Below are positions 5,377 through 6,177 of a stretch of DNA of 6,177 nt, one piece after another. The translations under genes were made by a program, and so were the position numbers. The notes beneath the pieces were generated by a model. It was not told the origin of the DNA. It worked only from the letters and a program-made list of their open reading frames with translations, and searched no databases. This DNA comes from Pseudomonadota bacterium (GTDB lineage: Bacteria; Pseudomonadota; Alphaproteobacteria; Acetobacterales; Acetobacteraceae). Positions within the stretch are counted from its first letter, which is position 1. Every line of letters begins with the position of its first letter. The stretch covers positions 1-6,177 of the forward strand of contig JAJYFW010000123.1 of assembly GCA_021785335.1 (NCBI GenBank). The letters are read 5' to 3'.

Positions 5377-6105
5377 TCACTCGCTGCCCCCGCTCGGCCG
5401 CACCACCGCATAGGCGGAGGTATCCGCCTTGGGTCGCGCCTCGGAGAGCGGCGTGCCGGTCACCGCGTAATGGATCGTCTCCGCGATGTTGGTCGCGTGG
5501 TCGCCGATCCGTTCCAGGTTCTTGGCGATGAACAGCAGGTGCGTGCACGGCGTGATGTTGCGCGGGTCCTCCATCATGTACGTGATCAGTTCGCGGAAGA
5601 TCGCGTTGTAGAACCCGTCGATCGCCTCGTCGGACCGCCAGACGTGCAGCGCCTTCTCGGCATCCTTCTCGCCGATCGCATCGACGATCGCCTTGAGGTT
5701 CTCCTGCACCAGCCGCGACATGTGTCCGAGCCCCGCGAGGCTGAACGGCAGCGAATACTGCCCCAGCACGATGCTGCGCTTGGCCACGTTCGCCGCGTAG
5801 TCCCCGATCCGCTCGAGGTCGCCCGTCATCTTCAGCGCCGCCACGATCTGGCGCAGATCCCCCGCGACCGGCTGGCGCAGGGCCAGTAGCCGGATCACGA
5901 ACGCCTCGATGTCGCGCTCCATCGCATCCACCTTGGCGTCGCCCTCGACGACCTTCGCCGCAAGCTCAGCGTCGCCGTCGAGCACGGCGTTGGTGGCGAG
6001 GCTCACCTGGCTCTCCACCATGCCGCCCATCTCGGTGATGAGCCCGGCGAGATGCTTCAGCTCCTGCTCATAGCTCTTGACGATATGCTCGGCGCTTTCG
6101 GGCAT
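5377..6105 (-). CDS. phoU: Phosphate signalling adaptor PhoU
   Basis: This 242-residue cytoplasmic all-helical protein links the PstSCAB transporter to the PhoR kinase and keeps the Pho regulon off when phosphate is plentiful. The two three-helix PhoU repeats are visible, each with its metal-binding signature. The first is DLERIGDYAANVAK (96-109) and the second is NLERIGDHATNIAE (196-209). The start shows the usual IVKSYEQELKHL (8-19). The length matches the family (about 235-245), although residues after about 215 (GTPLSEARPKAD onward) form a poorly conserved tail. AGGAGG lies 4 bases before the ATG, overlapping the pstB stop, so translation is probably coupled to pstB. The stop lies 14 bases before the phoB ATG, or overlaps an alternative phoB GTG by four bases. 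Confidence 0.96.
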   Translation of the reverse strand: MPESAEHIVKSYEQELKHLAGLITEMGGMVESQVSLATNAVLDGDAELAAKVVEGDAKVDAMERDIEAFVIRLLALRQPVAGDLRQIVAALKMTGDLERIGDYAANVAKRSIVLGQYSLPFSLAGLGHMSRLVQENLKAIVDAIGEKDAEKALHVWRSDEAIDGFYNAIFRELITYMMEDPRNITPCTHLLFIAKNLERIGDHATNIAETIHYAVTGTPLSEARPKADTSAYAVVRPSGGSE

Positions 6106-6109
6106 CGCT

Positions 6110-6115
6110 CCTCCT
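6110..6115 (-). promoter_or_regulatory. Strong Shine-Dalgarno AGGAGG of phoU, overlapping the pstB stop
   Basis: AGGAGG on the minus strand is followed by AGCG and then the phoU ATG. Its first base is the last base of the pstB stop codon, consistent with tight translational linkage of the two genes. Confidence 0.6.
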
Positions 6116-6177
6116 CAGCCGAACCGGCCGGTGATGTAGTCCTGGGTGCGCTTCTCGCGCGGGGCGGTGAACATCGT
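6115..6177 (-). CDS. pstB: Phosphate ABC transporter ATPase PstB, C-terminal end
   Basis: Only the last 20 residues and the stop are inside the window. They read TMFTAPREKRTQDYITGRFG, ending exactly as PstB proteins do (F-T-x-P...T-x-DYITGR-[FY]-G). PstB is the cytoplasmic ATPase that drives PstSCA-mediated high-affinity phosphate import. The position directly ahead of phoU confirms it. The nucleotide-binding motifs lie beyond the right edge. Confidence 0.9.
   Translation of the reverse strand, partial: TMFTAPREKRTQDYITGRFG

Noticed and set aside
3882..5411. 509-codon minus-strand open frame spanning the hydrolase and phoB
   Set aside because: It is the longest minus-strand frame but is Arg/Gly/Ala-rich and overlaps two clearly recognisable genes in another frame of the same strand.
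4640..5548. Extension of phoB upstream to the ATG at 5548
   Set aside because: The extra 62 residues overlap phoU and do not resemble a receiver domain, which begins normally about 12 residues after the ATG at 5362.

Overview
The window is GC-rich and densely packed. Codons strongly prefer G or C at the third position, and several genes overlap by a few bases. The PstB tail, PhoU and PhoB proteins, the divergent adenine deaminase and the COG3825-type VWA protein suggest an alphaproteobacterium. A Rhodospirillales/Acetobacteraceae-like lineage is my best guess, made from recalled family patterns and not from a search.

Layout. Positions 1-2249 read on the plus strand: the C-terminal end of a VWA-domain (CoxE-like) protein, then a full-length adenine deaminase-like enzyme whose ATG overlaps the preceding stop by one base. 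Everything else reads on the minus strand. From the right edge leftward these are the last 20 codons of pstB, then phoU, phoB, a glyoxalase II-like metallo-beta-lactamase-fold hydrolase, a 120-residue glutamine synthetase-related remnant, an XRE-type helix-turn-helix regulator, and a small Ala/Glu-rich predicted coiled-coil protein that converges on the adenine deaminase gene with a 15-base gap.

How the genes work together. pstB-phoU-phoB is the distal part of a phosphate (Pho) regulon operon: the transporter ATPase, the signalling adaptor and the response regulator. The hydrolase follows phoB after 66 bases, and the glutamine synthetase remnant overlaps the end of the hydrolase with its own ribosome binding site, so these may be read through from the Pho operon or form a small housekeeping pair. 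The VWA protein and the deaminase form a separate unit concerned with purine salvage or catabolism, possibly with MoxR/VWA-type chaperone functions encoded upstream of the window.

The most unusual points are these. The glutamine synthetase-like gene keeps N-terminal and C-terminal sequence in one open frame but lacks the catalytic middle. The deaminase carries altered residues around its metal-binding motifs. A 332-base non-coding stretch (2592-2923) contains a sharply AT-rich island and strong hairpins. A terminator-like hairpin and a perfect 12-base palindrome lie just upstream of the regulator. I saw no CRISPR array, tRNA, rRNA, insertion sequence or obviously new multi-gene defence system.
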